A DNA stretch of 64,000 nucleotides from Artocarpus heterophyllus (taxonomy: Eukaryota; Streptophyta; Magnoliopsida; Rosales; Moraceae): the NCBI GenBank assembly GCA_025403435.1, contig CM046335.1:9964340-10028339 (forward strand), given 5' to 3'. Position 1 is the stretch's first letter; each line of letters opens with the position of its first letter. A model generated the notes under the pieces. The model saw only the letters and a list, made by a program, of their open reading frames with translations. It was not told where the DNA came from and ran no database searches. The position numbers were made by a program, and so were the translations under genes. Positions 20,963-33,040 of this stretch are shown one piece after another.

Positions 20963-23118
20963 GTTCGTAAGTACTGTTTCTGTTAACATGATTACGAATC
21001 TACTATCTAGGTTGCAGATTTTTTTTTTTCTAATTAAATAGCTTTATTAATTATTATTATGAGTGAGTATTTGGTTATAAATTCAGAAGTAGGAATCAAT
21101 GTGAGCTTGGAGCCCTTTGTAAGAATTGCTAATTAAGAGGCATACATATAAAATATCCTTTACTGCAGACACCAAATAAGGCATTTTTGATTGCTCCATA
21201 CATGATACCTTTTGAGGTTGAGGAGCCCATATTATGATATGCTTCATACGACTCGCTTTACATGTCAATATACTATATGTCGTTTAAATCTAGCAAATAC
21301 TACATGTCGTTTCACTCTCGTACGATAAACTTAACTAAAAACGACGGTTCTTTGTGAAATGGTGAAAGCAAAGTTCAACTATATGTCATTCATACTTGCA
21401 ATCTGCAGTGCTGCATGCAAATAAAAGTCTTGGAAAACGACGTGCATTTTTTGCTCTATGGTCTACAATGGGAATTTCCTCTCTTTTCTGAATGATTTTT
21501 TTTTTTTCCCTCTTTGGCGTGCGACTGATATGACATGTCATCTTGTTGACTAACGTCATAAAAGTTTAAAAATGAGAGCAATGTTCTACAGGTGATGATT
21601 GACTATAAAATTACTAGTTGCACTTTTTGTGCTTAAGCGAGAACTTTTCGACATGCATGTTTTCTAATATTTTATATCCCAAAAGAAAATGGTGAAAGAA
21701 AACATGATTAGGGAAGTAATTAAACAACGATGATACACTAAAAAAATTAGATTTTTAGTAGTTTTTAGCAAAACTTTTAATATTAACTTATTGAAACATG
21801 TATAGTAAGATAAATAAATAAAAGTGGTTATAAGTATAGTCTAGCAATAAAATCACATCCGACTCTATCTAAAGGTAAAAAGTTTAAATCCCTACCAAGA
21901 CTAGAAAAATGAATAAATAAAGAAAATATTAGGTGTATGATGGGTTTTGACCAGCCTTTCAATTAATAGTATAATTTTTACATTTTTTTTTAGCTAAAAA
22001 GGCCTTTTTCGTTGGATTTGATATTAGTGAATAAATGTTATATATCTCAATAAGCTATCACTGATAGACCAATCCATTAGTGATTTATAATTGTCTATCA
22101 CTACTAAACTGATATATTAATAATTCACATTGATAGGGTATTTGGCAAGTATAGTTAGAATCAACTTTTTAGTTTAAACAATTTTTGTATGTGAGAGCTT
22201 TACAATATAGTAACTTTTTGTTTTTTATTGTAGTATGTGAGAGCTTTACACTATTCTCTAACCAAAAAGTTGACCATGCTTGCCAAACACCTATAATTAA
22301 CTTTACACTATAGTCTATGAGAGCTTTACACTATAGTAATTTTTTGCTTTTTATTATAGTATGTGAGAGCTTTACTCTATTCCCTAACCAAAAAATTAAC
22401 CATACTTACCAAATACCTTATAGTTAACAATTGACTGATATGAATTCAACAATGATAGACTCCCAAGGCAACTAATAATAGACCACATAATTAATCAATA
22501 ATAAATCACAAATTAATTTATTAGTGATTAACTACTTTTAAAAACGGTTATGCCCTTAATTTAGAAATACTTTTTTTTAGACATTTAATTTAGCAATACT
22601 TGAGTTATTTACTCAAGAAAAAACTTACAAATTTTATAATGTGTTTAGAAATATAGTTATAACTATGAGTTAAGATCAAAACATGTTAAAATTTTATACA
22701 ATAAACCTTAAAACTAATAAATTAAAATGACGTTATTAAACACACAATTAAATCCTCCTAAATAAAACGTGCATTTTATTTCCCGAAAGAATAATGCGTT
22801 TTAATATTTTAAAGCTACACTGTTCTATTCTCCAAAAAAACAAAAAAAAAAAAAGTATATGATGCAATAAAAATAGAAAGATATTTCACTAAAAAAAATA
22901 GAAAAATATTAAATGCGTTTTCAACGAGTTTGTGTGTTGAACAAGCCTTCCACCTTCCCACGAACATGGAGAGAGCCTGACCCTTAGTCGTCTCCAATTT
23001 CTTCGAAAGGCCTGTAAATAAGTAACTTTTTAGTAGCTTCTTGCTAGAAATCCAAACCCAACAAATTCAATCCCAATTTGGTCAATAAAAATAATTCAAA
23101 TCCCAAAAGCCAAGCTCC
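20963..23118. other. Intergenic region between the pseudogene and its parent gene
   Basis: AT-rich. Apart from the MITE dimer at 22135-22431 I see no feature. The last 100-200 bases probably contain the thioesterase promoter and 5'UTR. Confidence 0.5.
22135..22431. repeat. MITE dimer of the 'gtgagagctttaca' family
   Basis: Two units lie side by side. The first runs from 'agggtatttggcaagtatag' to 'gcttgccaaacacct' (about 22293). The second runs to 'accaaataccttatag' (about 22431). Each has 'tatgagagctttacactat' or 'gtatgtgagagctttac' in its core. Confidence 0.55.
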
Positions 23119-25782
23119 ATGGAAATGGACTTGAATTCCTCGCCTAACAGCAACAACACCATTTCCGTGGTGTCAACCTTAGCTGCGCCGTCGGCGGCGG
23201 AAGCCAAGTCCTCGTCTCGGAAGCCGATCGCTTTGTGGCCGGGTATGTACCACTCGCCGGCGACGGAGGCGCTGTGGGAGGCGAGGAGGAAGATCTTCGG
23301 GAGGCTGCTTGACCCGCCCAAAGACGCGCCGCCGCAGAGGGACTTGCTCACCAAGACTCCCTCCGATAGCAGGACCACAATTCTCTACAATTTCTCCTCC
23401 GATTACATCCTCAGAGAGCAGTACAGAGATCCCTGGAACGAGGTCCGGATCGGGAAATTGCTCGAAGATCTCGATGCTTTAGCTGGCACTATCTCTGTTA
23501 AGGTACAAAACAAATACTATACGGATTTTTCAGGAATTTAATCTATATAAAAATCAAATCTTTATGAAATTTCTACTATGGATTTGTAGAAGTTGTTATT
23601 GGGTATAAATTGATCATGGCTATTTTCAGCTTCTTTCTAAGCTTGGGAGTTGGGATCATAGATCTCGTATGGTGAAAATTTTTTGTCTTGATAGATAATT
23701 TCCTTTTTCCTGAACCTTTTTGAGTTTCAATGGTTCCATATTACAAATTAATTTATGGGTTTTGATGTCTGTTGTATTTTAGCCGCTTAGATTTAGCTTT
23801 TATTTTGTTGAAGTTACAAGAAGTCCACAATTTTTTTACTAATTCTTTGATTGGGTATGTGAAAAGAGGAATAGAAATGTTTGAAAGTAACATATATAAG
23901 GCTGTACGTAAAGTGCTTGGTCTCTACTCTCTCTTTGATGATGTTGCAATGACTGCTAGTTTATTCTATTTGGAAGCTAAACAATGAACTGATTTCGTCT
24001 TCTCATTCTTGTTTTGTTTCTGAATAAGCACTGTTTTGATGATGATTTAACAACACGGCCACCGCTATTAGTCACTGCTTCGGTTGACAAGATCGTCCTT
24101 AAGAAGCCTATCAGTGTAGACATTGATCTAAAAATAATTGGTTCTGTCATTTATGTTGGGCGGTCATCAATTGAGATTCAACTAGAAGTCACTCAATCCT
24201 CAGAAGGTATTACAAACTTTACCACAAACTTTACCATCATAAATTTTGTAGTGTCTGCACGTTCTAGAAGAAATTGCTTTTTGCCTGATTTTGTTAAGAT
24301 TGTGTTGTATCATTTCTCAAAAGACACGACTGTTGACGATAAAAATATGAATGTACAATTGTTTGATATCTCGAGACCAAGGTAAAATCACCAGAACTTT
24401 CATAATGTCGGGTCTATGATAATCCAGAAACACTTTAATCTACTTAAAACTTGTTATGCAACTACAATTCTGGTGTTTGTTAATTGATCTTGTGACTGAA
24501 TGCAATAAATCAGCAGAATTGTTTCAAGTTTCAACAGAAGCACATAAGTACATTACATACTTTTTGTCGAGTCTTTGTTGTTACAGAACAGTTGTTCATT
24601 GACTTATCCATAAGTCAAGCTGATTGTAAGTTATATCCGTACCGAGTCGTCATGTCAAGAAATGGTGAAATGTTGAATTAGTAGTCTTGATGAGAGAATT
24701 ATTTTGCAGAGGGCTCTAATGCGTCAGATATGGTAGCTCTCACAGCCAATTTCATATTCGTCGCCCGCGACTCTAAAACCGGAAAAGCTGCTGCAGTTAA
24801 TCGCCTCTCGCCAGAAACAAAACAGGAAAAGTTGCTCTATGAGGAAGTAGAAGCCAGGAATAATATGAGGAAAAGGAAGAGAGGAGATGCAGCCAGAAGG
24901 GAAATTGAGAATGGGGAAGCAAATAGACTTCAAGCACTATTAGCTGAAGGAAGGATATTTTGCGATATGCCTGCTTTAGCAGACAGAAACAGCATTCTTA
25001 TAAGGGATACTAGCCTGGAAAATGCTCTGATCTGCCAGCCTCAGCAGAGAAACATCCATGGTCGGATCTTCGGAGGGTTTTTGATGCATCGAGCATTTGA
25101 ATTGGCTTTCTCCACAGCTTATGCTTTTGCAGGCCTGGTGCCTTACTTTCTAGAAGTTGATCATGTTGATTTCTTGAGACCTGTTGAGTAACGCATTTGC
25201 ATTCTTTTTTTTTATCAGCAATACAAGTATCATATGATAGTCTCCTTATTACTTTTCCTACCACGATTTTGTAAAGATTGTATCTGTTATGGGCAGGTGG
25301 ACGTCGGAGATTTCCTCCGCTTGAAATCATGTGTTCTATACACGGAGCTTCAGAATCCAGATCATCCTCTCGTTAACATAGAAGTTGTTGCTCATGTTAC
25401 TAGGCCTGAACTCAGATCCAGTGAGGTAAGCCACGGTTAACTTTACATTCCAGAACTTAAAATGGTTTCCATTTAAAGACTCAGACGAGCATAATACCCT
25501 GTTAGTGTTTTGACCTTTTTTTTAATGCACTTTTGTTTCCCTTTTTTTCAGCTCTATAGTTGCCTAGCGTCCATCATTTTTCTGTTTGACATAGTTGCTC
25601 TTCTTTGTGCTGCTTTCCTTATATATCTCTTACAGGTATCAAATACCTTTTATTTCACATTCACTGTGCGACCGGAGGCAAAGGCCTCAAACAATGGCTT
25701 TAGGATTCGCAATGTGGTTCCCGCAACTGAGGAAGAAGCACGCCGTGTACTTGAGCGCATGGATGCTGAGACCTCCAGTTAG
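23119..25782 (+). CDS. Acyl-CoA thioesterase, two-hotdog ACOT9 type
   Basis: Predicted hydrolase of acyl-CoA thioesters to free acid and CoA, ortholog-like to Arabidopsis At5g48370. Five exons join in frame: 23119-23502, 24029-24206, 24710-25182, 25297-25425 and 25636-25782, giving 436 residues. The first hotdog segment lies at about 100-215. A charged helix follows (about 225-265). The second hotdog starts near 290 and carries the signature NIHGRIFGG at 302-310. The protein ends shortly after the EEEARRVLERMDAE segment. The exon 3 donor is unusual: only CCT|GTTGAG at 25182/25183 joins correctly to the exon 4 acceptor to read RP-VDVGDF, while a stronger-looking donor five bases downstream would shift the frame. 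The N-terminus shows no clear organelle signal. The gene converges on the formin gene. Confidence 0.9.
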
Positions 25783-28146
25783 TAAGAAAGGCATGAGCAA
25801 ATAAATCCAAGTCTGTTTCATAATGATACTGCGGTAAACAAAGAGACTGATTATTGTTAGGAAGTTTGGAGGAACTTAAAAATGATAGGAGAAGAAAAGA
25901 GTTTAAACAAAAGGTGATAATAACAATGTCTGAAACTTTTTTTTAAGTTCATACATGCATAATTATAGTAGGGACAATTGGTCTCAGCATGAGTACGAGC
26001 AATTGTAATTTAGCAATTGTAATTTGTGGAAGAATAGTCCCAAGGTTTTCATTCAATATAAATTATGGTTGCTTGATGGATGTCATAAAATCTATATATA
26101 GTGTATGCATTCTTCTACTATTCGTGCTAGTGCAACTTGGAAAGTTATAGACAATGCAAAACGACAGAAGATTCAAGATTTTTTTTTTTCTTTTAGAGCT
26201 CTAATGCTAATAATTGTGGAGCATATACAGACGCACTCACTGTGAATCTTGTTATTTATTTATATATGGGTTATTTACCTTTCTACGTCATATATTTTAG
26301 ATTTATTCAAATAATATACCTTTATATTTAATTTATATCTTTATATTCGATTTAATATACAAATTACATTTTTTTTTTCTAATCAATCTTTAATTTTAAC
26401 TCAAAAAATTACCCAAAATACCTTAAATTAAAAAAAGGTAACTTTAAAAACTAAAAAACTTTATACTAAGGTTTTTGTTACTAAAAATGCATAAAACACC
26501 TTTAGAAATAGATATTTTGTATGTTTTTATTTTAGTCCTTTTTTTTATTTTTTGAAAGTTTTAATTCTCTCTAATTTGATTATTTTAAATGTCAAAATTA
26601 ACTTTTAATTGATGTAAGGTATAAATTGATGTATTAAATCTAATATCAATATATATATTTGATGTGATTAAAAATTAAAGTATAATTTTTTAATTAATTT
26701 AAAATAGATAGTATAAAAAGATAAATATCTTTTTATTTATTTATTTTGGCGGAAATGTTTGGAAGAACTTTCATAAAACACCTCATACTTTGTAGCGGGA
26801 AATTTTCTACAACAAGGACCTTATGCCAGTGGGGGACCGACTGTCCTCCTAGCCTCAAAAAGAAAAGTAAAGCTGTTGCATTTTTTTCTATGGTTATTTT
26901 TTCGGGGTTTTATCGACGGAAATACTTGATATAATTTGGTGCAAAATGGATTCAATATAGATCTTACTGGTAAGTGGTAAGAGCCCTTTTTTTTTTTTTT
27001 TTACGTAACAGACCTTTCTTACTTTTATTTTTGTTCTTTTTCCACATCCCACGGTGAAAATTCTCTTTTTAACCCCCCCTGGACACTGGCAGGACATAAC
27101 CTCTTTTACGTGCTGACATTTGTATGGAATTTTTCGATAAACGTGTAGTGGGAAAGATGGAAAATCTGTCAGACATCTGAAACCGAATTATAAGAGGTCC
27201 CATTTGTTGAAAACGGCTCTGTGCTTTTACACTTTACTACACGGACTTGCATTTGCGTCTTTTTGGATAAACTGATGAGGACTTGCATGGCTGATATGCT
27301 AGACAGGCAACCAGAGTTAACAATTGATCCATATAAACTATTGAAATAGCTCTTTTGACGTGTTTAAATAGATCTGGAGAAAGTGTTTTTTTCTTTAAAT
27401 AAACGTTTTGGAGGGAGGCAAATTATTTAATACTTACTTTAAAAAAAGTGTTTGCGAGAAGTGTTTTTATTTAGATTTTTAATTTTATAGTTAAAAATAA
27501 CAAGTGAAAAATTTTATCTGTCTTAAGTTATTTTTTTATATCAATAAAAGCTTTTAATTTATTTAATTAAACAAATTTAAAAACCCTTTTAAAAACAAAA
27601 AGGCTTTTTTTTATGTTTTATAATATTAATTAAAGAATCATTTTTTATGTTTATTTTCTTTTATAGTTTAAAAGTAAAAAAACAAGTTATCTTAAAATTA
27701 TCTTAAACAGACCCTCAGCCCAGAGCTGCAGTGTCAAACTTCACGTTTCTCTTCTCAAATTGGAGCATCAATCAATAGTTTGCTTTGGGAACCAACACAA
27801 ATCCTTCTTCCTTGGGTAATTACAGACCAGAACAACGGCGGCTTTTCATGAAGGAGGGTATCTATATTCAGCAATTTGGAAAAGACGTCTCCAACTAATT
27901 AGACATGCAATTTAGTGTGCTAAAAAGAGAGAGTAATTAGACATACAATGTAGGGTACTCGGGAAGATCTTCTATGTATATTATCTATAGAACGAACTCA
28001 AAATCTTTTACAGGGACTTTTGTACAAGTACAAATCTTGGAGGAAAAATGCAAAAGACAATTCATATATATATATAGACCTGGGATTGAACATGTTCTTA
28101 CTACATTGGAAAAAGTTATCCTGAAATGAGCCCACGCAAGCCATGT
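25783..28146. other. Spacer between convergent thioesterase and formin genes
   Basis: It should hold both 3'UTRs at its edges. The rest is AT-rich, with poly-A/T runs and no supported gene. ORFs at 26746-26934 and 26894-27097 are without recognisable features. Confidence 0.5.
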
Positions 28147-31100
28147 CTATGTGCTCTCGTCGTCAGATGAATTGAACGGCCGCTGTGGGGTTACACCTAA
28201 AGCTTGTGCAAGCATTGGATTCACTGGAACTGGAAATCTGTGCGCGGCGCTAACGATTGTCCGTTCATTTATCATACCAACTTCCTTGCAGACCCGATCA
28301 AGGACTGTAAGAAAGTCTCTAACCACCATGAAGATTCTGAAGGGATGAGCTTCTTCCTTGGCCGAGTTTCCATGGAAATACTCGGTGATCTCCTTAACTA
28401 GTGACATAGCAACACTCTCTTGGGCTTGAATTCTTATAATCTCTTCCTCAGCCATTTTCATGAACCTGTCCATCGATTCGGAAAACTTTTGGTTGCTTTC
28501 ATCTAATCCTGTTGTTTCGTTTACTTTCACAACCTCCTTTATTTCGCTAATTCCTTTGGATAGCTTGGAGACATCATTACTGAGGACATCGGAGTCCATG
28601 GTGGCAGCTTTCTTCACATTGGCGAGCTCTGAACTGAGACCGGAAACAACTTGAAGGCCGAGCTTCCTACACTTGACATCGTCGTTCAAACTGGAGCTCA
28701 GAACATCATTGGAAGAGGAGAAACGAGCACCTTCAGTCCTTATGATTTCTTGCACAACGAAATGCAAGAGCGTGGTTTTCCCATCGGCTCCCTTGACGTC
28801 AACAAGTTTGAGAAGTGTGTCAAGCTTGAAGGCATGAGCATCACCACGGTTAGTCCCAACATTCATTCTGTTTCCGGTCTTCAGTACAGCTTCTAGAAGC
28901 TTCATGAACATCCTACTGTTTCTCAGTTCTTCACAAGCGGACTGTAGAATAGAGCAACCAATGAGGTGAGCGTCCCTATTTTCATTAGCTATGCTATGCA
29001 AGAAAATCCTTAAAAACTGATTAAATAAATTAACTTCTGTGACAGCAACTAACGAAATCGGAGACCAAGATCCTCAAAATTATGTTGATTATGAATCTCA
29101 ATTTTCACATAAGCACATTTAAGTGGCGGAAAAAGAAAACCATAGAAGAATTTCATAACAGCGAGAGAGAGATAGGAAGATGATGTACTTACCTCTAAGG
29201 TTTCAAAAGACTTTTTAAGGTAATCAACCTCGCACTCAAAATTAGCAATATAAAGCATTGCATCGACCCTTTTAAATGCAAACGGTACATCAAGCACTGC
29301 CTTGAGAAATCTTTCTGCAGGTCCAAGCTTGACTGGTGAATCATCTTTGTACTCCTTCAGCTTACGTTCCTCCTCTTTTGTCGGAGCCATCTTCAATAAG
29401 CTTTCAAGTAGTTCACTTCCAAGAGCATCTGCATTACCTGCATTCCAATCAAAGTATATTGTTCATTTTCCACATTTGGTTTTTTAAAATAAAGCCTGTG
29501 GCATCGAGTTATTTCATTTAAAGTTTGTGACTTCTATTCAGTATCCAAGTCCTAAACTACAACAAAATTATCAAGCTCAAAAAATGTGATGATAATAGAA
29601 AGGATCACTACATACTACTAGAAACTACGGGTTAACACCTTGCACGAAGAGAGGAAAATATTGCCTTTCTTTCATGATCCCATCAGCATCGAAGAAGTTA
29701 TGGTATACTAATCCAATTTAGAGCCTTCCAGATACAGAAACAGATAGGCAACTTCGAGAAAGGAAAGAAAAATAAAAACACCACAACCAAATCAAGGCAG
29801 TTCTTTCATACTGAAGCTTGAAAAGAAAAAATATGAAAACTATAAAAGGCATGTTCAGACACGCAACAGAAAAAGAAGTGGGCAAATATACCTTCTAAAA
29901 GGGCTTCACATACTTCCTCTGTAGTCACATTGAGTGCCCTTAACGAAATTGCAATATTTTGTGACTTTTTGGGATCAAGTACTCTATTCTCTACATTCGG
30001 CGACGGAAGAGCCGAGCGTGGAGTTGTTTCCTTTGGCTTTAAGTTCGGGTTGTTGACAACAAACAATGTTTCGATCATTTCTTCATTCAGCCTGAAACCA
30101 ACGTAGTTTGCAAATTTATTGGAGGAACAAGGTACACACAAGGAAATAAAGGATTTAGCACAATTTACAACCAAATAAAGGATTTGGCACAATTTACAAC
30201 CATACCCTGTACAGAGGAAAAGTATGGAAATCAAGTATAATAAACATAAAAAGGGACATGAACAGGTAATGATAATTAGTCTCTTACTTAAATGAGCTCG
30301 ATCTTAGCTGATCCCACACCATCTCACGATCAGAGCTGGCTCTAACTTTATCCCAATGTAAAGGCTTTAACTTTGGTTTCGGAGTCTCATCTACCTTCTC
30401 CACAGAGTTCGAAACGGGTGGCAACTCCATTGGAGAAACAGAAACAGTAGCCGGGTTTTGCAACACAAAAGGCCTTGATGGTGGAATAAGAGGAGGAGGC
30501 TTAGAGATGGCTGGCGGGCCAGTGGGTGTAACCAGAGTTGGAACATCCCATTGTCGGAACGAAAGCGGCGGCGGCGGCGGTAAGGGCGGCGGCGGAGGAA
30601 CACCTAGAGGCTGCTTTATGGCACTGCTAGTGCTGGTTCTCACTGGAGACTCTGCACTCTGATCAGAATCATTGGATGTTCTTGGCGACGCATCTGAATT
30701 ATTGTGGCAATCTCTCTCCGTAGAGGAAGAGGCCGGAGATGAGGAGAGAGACCGCCTTTTTGGATCCAAAGCATAAAGTGATTCATCTGAAGCGTTTGAA
30801 ATTCTTGGTGATGCATCCGGGTTCTTCGCCAAATCTCTCTCTGGGGACAAGGGAGGCGAAAACGGCGAAAGGAACGTCTTTTTCTGATCGGAACCGTTTG
30901 TTGCTCTCGGGGACTTCTCTGCGTATTCGTCTAGAACTCTCTCTGATGACGAAGAAGAAGATAAAGATGGTGAAGGAGACAACCGTTTTCGATCCGAAGC
31001 AACCAACGCCGACGATGCTGAATCTCGATTCTTCTCCACAAACATCTCTGGGGACGAAGATCTAGAAAGACATCCCCTTTGCGGATCGATATTAAACGAC

Positions 31101-32626
31101 AGTCCAACAGAATCATTCGAAATAATCGATCTTGCATCTGACTTTCTCGGCGATTCTCTCTCCGGCGAGCGAGACGGTGGAGACGGTGTAAGAACCGGCC
31201 ACTTCTTTTCCGAAGCATTTGATGTTCTAGGAGATATTTCTCTGCGTCCCAGGAGAGCTCTCTCCGGTGAAGATAAGGATGACAAAGAGGGTGAACGAGA
31301 TTGCTTTATAGGCGAAGCTTCTAAATTCTTCTCTGAGCCTCTCGCCGGTGATGAAGATGCAGAAGACTGTAAAGGAGACGGCCTAGTTCCGTCAAATGTA
31401 CCTGTGTATCCCTTCAGAGCTCTATCTGGCGAAGAAGAAAGCGGAGATAACGAAGGAGACAGTACATTTTTATGGGAAGCATTGGAAAGTCTTGGCGAAA
31501 CAGCTGACGTCTTCTCTGAAACTTTCTCAGGAGAAGAAAAGGGTGAAATTACCAACTTTTGACTGACCATTTGTGGTTGCGATGGTGGTGGCGGCAGTGG
31601 AGAAGCCGGAAAATCTGAAGACTCGGGAGACCTGAACTCTGCTCTTTTGGGACTAGAACTCACAGGCGGAGAGGAACTAATTGAGTGAGAACGATCAGGC
31701 GAAGCTGAACCGGAAGATGCGTGCGAAGATTCACTTGAACCGCTGATTCTTCCCTTGAAATTTTCTGCGGCCACTGCGGCGAACGCTCTCCTCGAACTCG
31801 ATCCAGTGCCAATTGAGCTCTCTCGTCCGCCCAAAGACCCTCTCGGCGAGTAAAACTCTTCCTCTTCTTCTTCCGCAGTGGAATTCACTTCAGCACCGTT
31901 GTGCCCACAGTTGAGCCCCGAATTCTGCCGAGCAAGCGGCGGAAGCGGATGAAGCTCTGGAGACACCATTTTCCGAGCTTCAAACCGGCCGTCGCGCTCG
32001 CCATTACTGCGCGGGTTACCTCCTTCGTCGATCCTCCGGGAATCGACCATAGTCCCGAGGTAGAGAAACTCGGAGCTAGCGCCGGAGCCAGTCCGCAGCT
32101 TCTGCGCCCTTCTACTGTTGCTCCTCTCGGCATTGCTAGCCGGAAAAAATCTACTGCTGTTCTCCGATCTTAAAGTCTTGTCGTCGGAGAGGTCGCTCCT
32201 CCGGCTGCGCCTCCTCCAGTAGAAGAACGCGGCAACGGCGAGGACGAAGAGGGCGGAGACAACGGCGGCGATAGAGAGGGCGACGAGCTTGTGGGAGCTG
32301 GACTTGGGGGAAGGGGAATGGGGCAAAATAAGAGAGGAGATGTTCGCCGGAAAGGAAGCGAACGTCGCCGGAGAAGGCGGAGGAGGAGGAGCGGGGAAGG
32401 AAGGGAAGAAGGGGGAATCTGTGGGAGGAGAAGGCGCGGAAGTGGAGAAAGGGTACTTCGGGTTAGGGTTAGGGCTGCGAGGCGGCAATGGCGGTTCCGA
32501 CGGAGGGAGGGAATCCAAGGGGTCGAAAGGCTGGTGGAGGATCCTTCGCCGAGGGGAAGCGGAAACGACAAAGGGTACGAAGAAGAACAAGACTAAAAAT
32601 GGCAGCCACGAGAAAGTGGTGGGCAT
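28147..32626 (-). CDS. FH9: Type I (membrane-anchored) formin
   Basis: Nucleates and processively elongates actin filaments at membranes. Four exons on the minus strand join in frame: 32626-30288, 30091-29892, 29437-29193 and 28941-28147, giving 1192 residues. In order: signal peptide (about 1-23), Pro-rich extracellular part (30-110), transmembrane helix (about 113-137) followed by a basic stop-transfer, a long Ser/Pro-rich linker (about 200-660) with repeated 'SPR-SN-SD' units, FH1 poly-proline (about 675-690) and FH2 from about 750, starting [11 protein letters not shown] and containing TGNRMNVGT. The ATG at 32626 was chosen because it gives the signal peptide; the open frame continues upstream to 32833 without one. 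The symbol rests on FH2 type I structure plus neighbourhood (Arabidopsis At5g48360) and could be a different class I paralog name. Confidence 0.92.
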
Positions 32627-32940
32627 TGTATTGTAGTTAGTCGCCCGGACTCCCCAGTTTGTTTGAGAGAGAGAGAAGAGTGATTGCAGTAATGGCGGAT
32701 GATTTGGTAGGGACTGTTTGTTTGCAGACTGAAAGGAGTAGAGAGAGAAAGAAAATGTGGGAAAAGGGCTGAATCCCGGGAGTGAAAAGTAGGGATGATT
32801 TTGCAGTGAAGTGGGATTTGATAAATGCTGCATCCAGCTAAGATTCTGCTGGTCGTACTCGTACCGGTCTTTTCGCTAAATCGATACTGCTGCTCCTTCC
32901 AGTGAAGAGTGAACAACGACGACGTGCTTTGAACTTTATT

Positions 32941-33040
32941 GGGTGTAATTCGAGTATTTAAATAAAAATTTAAAATTTTATAAAAAAAATATTATAATAA
33001 AATAATTTAAACCATAATTTATATCGAAGCAAACAAACCT
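32941..33040. repeat. Decayed Tourist-like MITE next to the formin promoter
   Basis: About 100 bp from 'gggtgtaattcgagtattta' to 'gaagcaaacaaacct' matches the intact element at 38983-39089 in order. It sits about 315 bp upstream of the formin start codon. Confidence 0.5.

Noticed and set aside
32170..32571. 133-codon minus-strand ORF rich in Pro, Leu and Arg
   Set aside because: Out-of-frame reading of the Pro/Ser-rich formin exon 1.
32626..32833. 69-residue N-terminal extension of the formin frame
   Set aside because: It would bury the signal peptide that begins at 32626; the upstream part is better read as leader.
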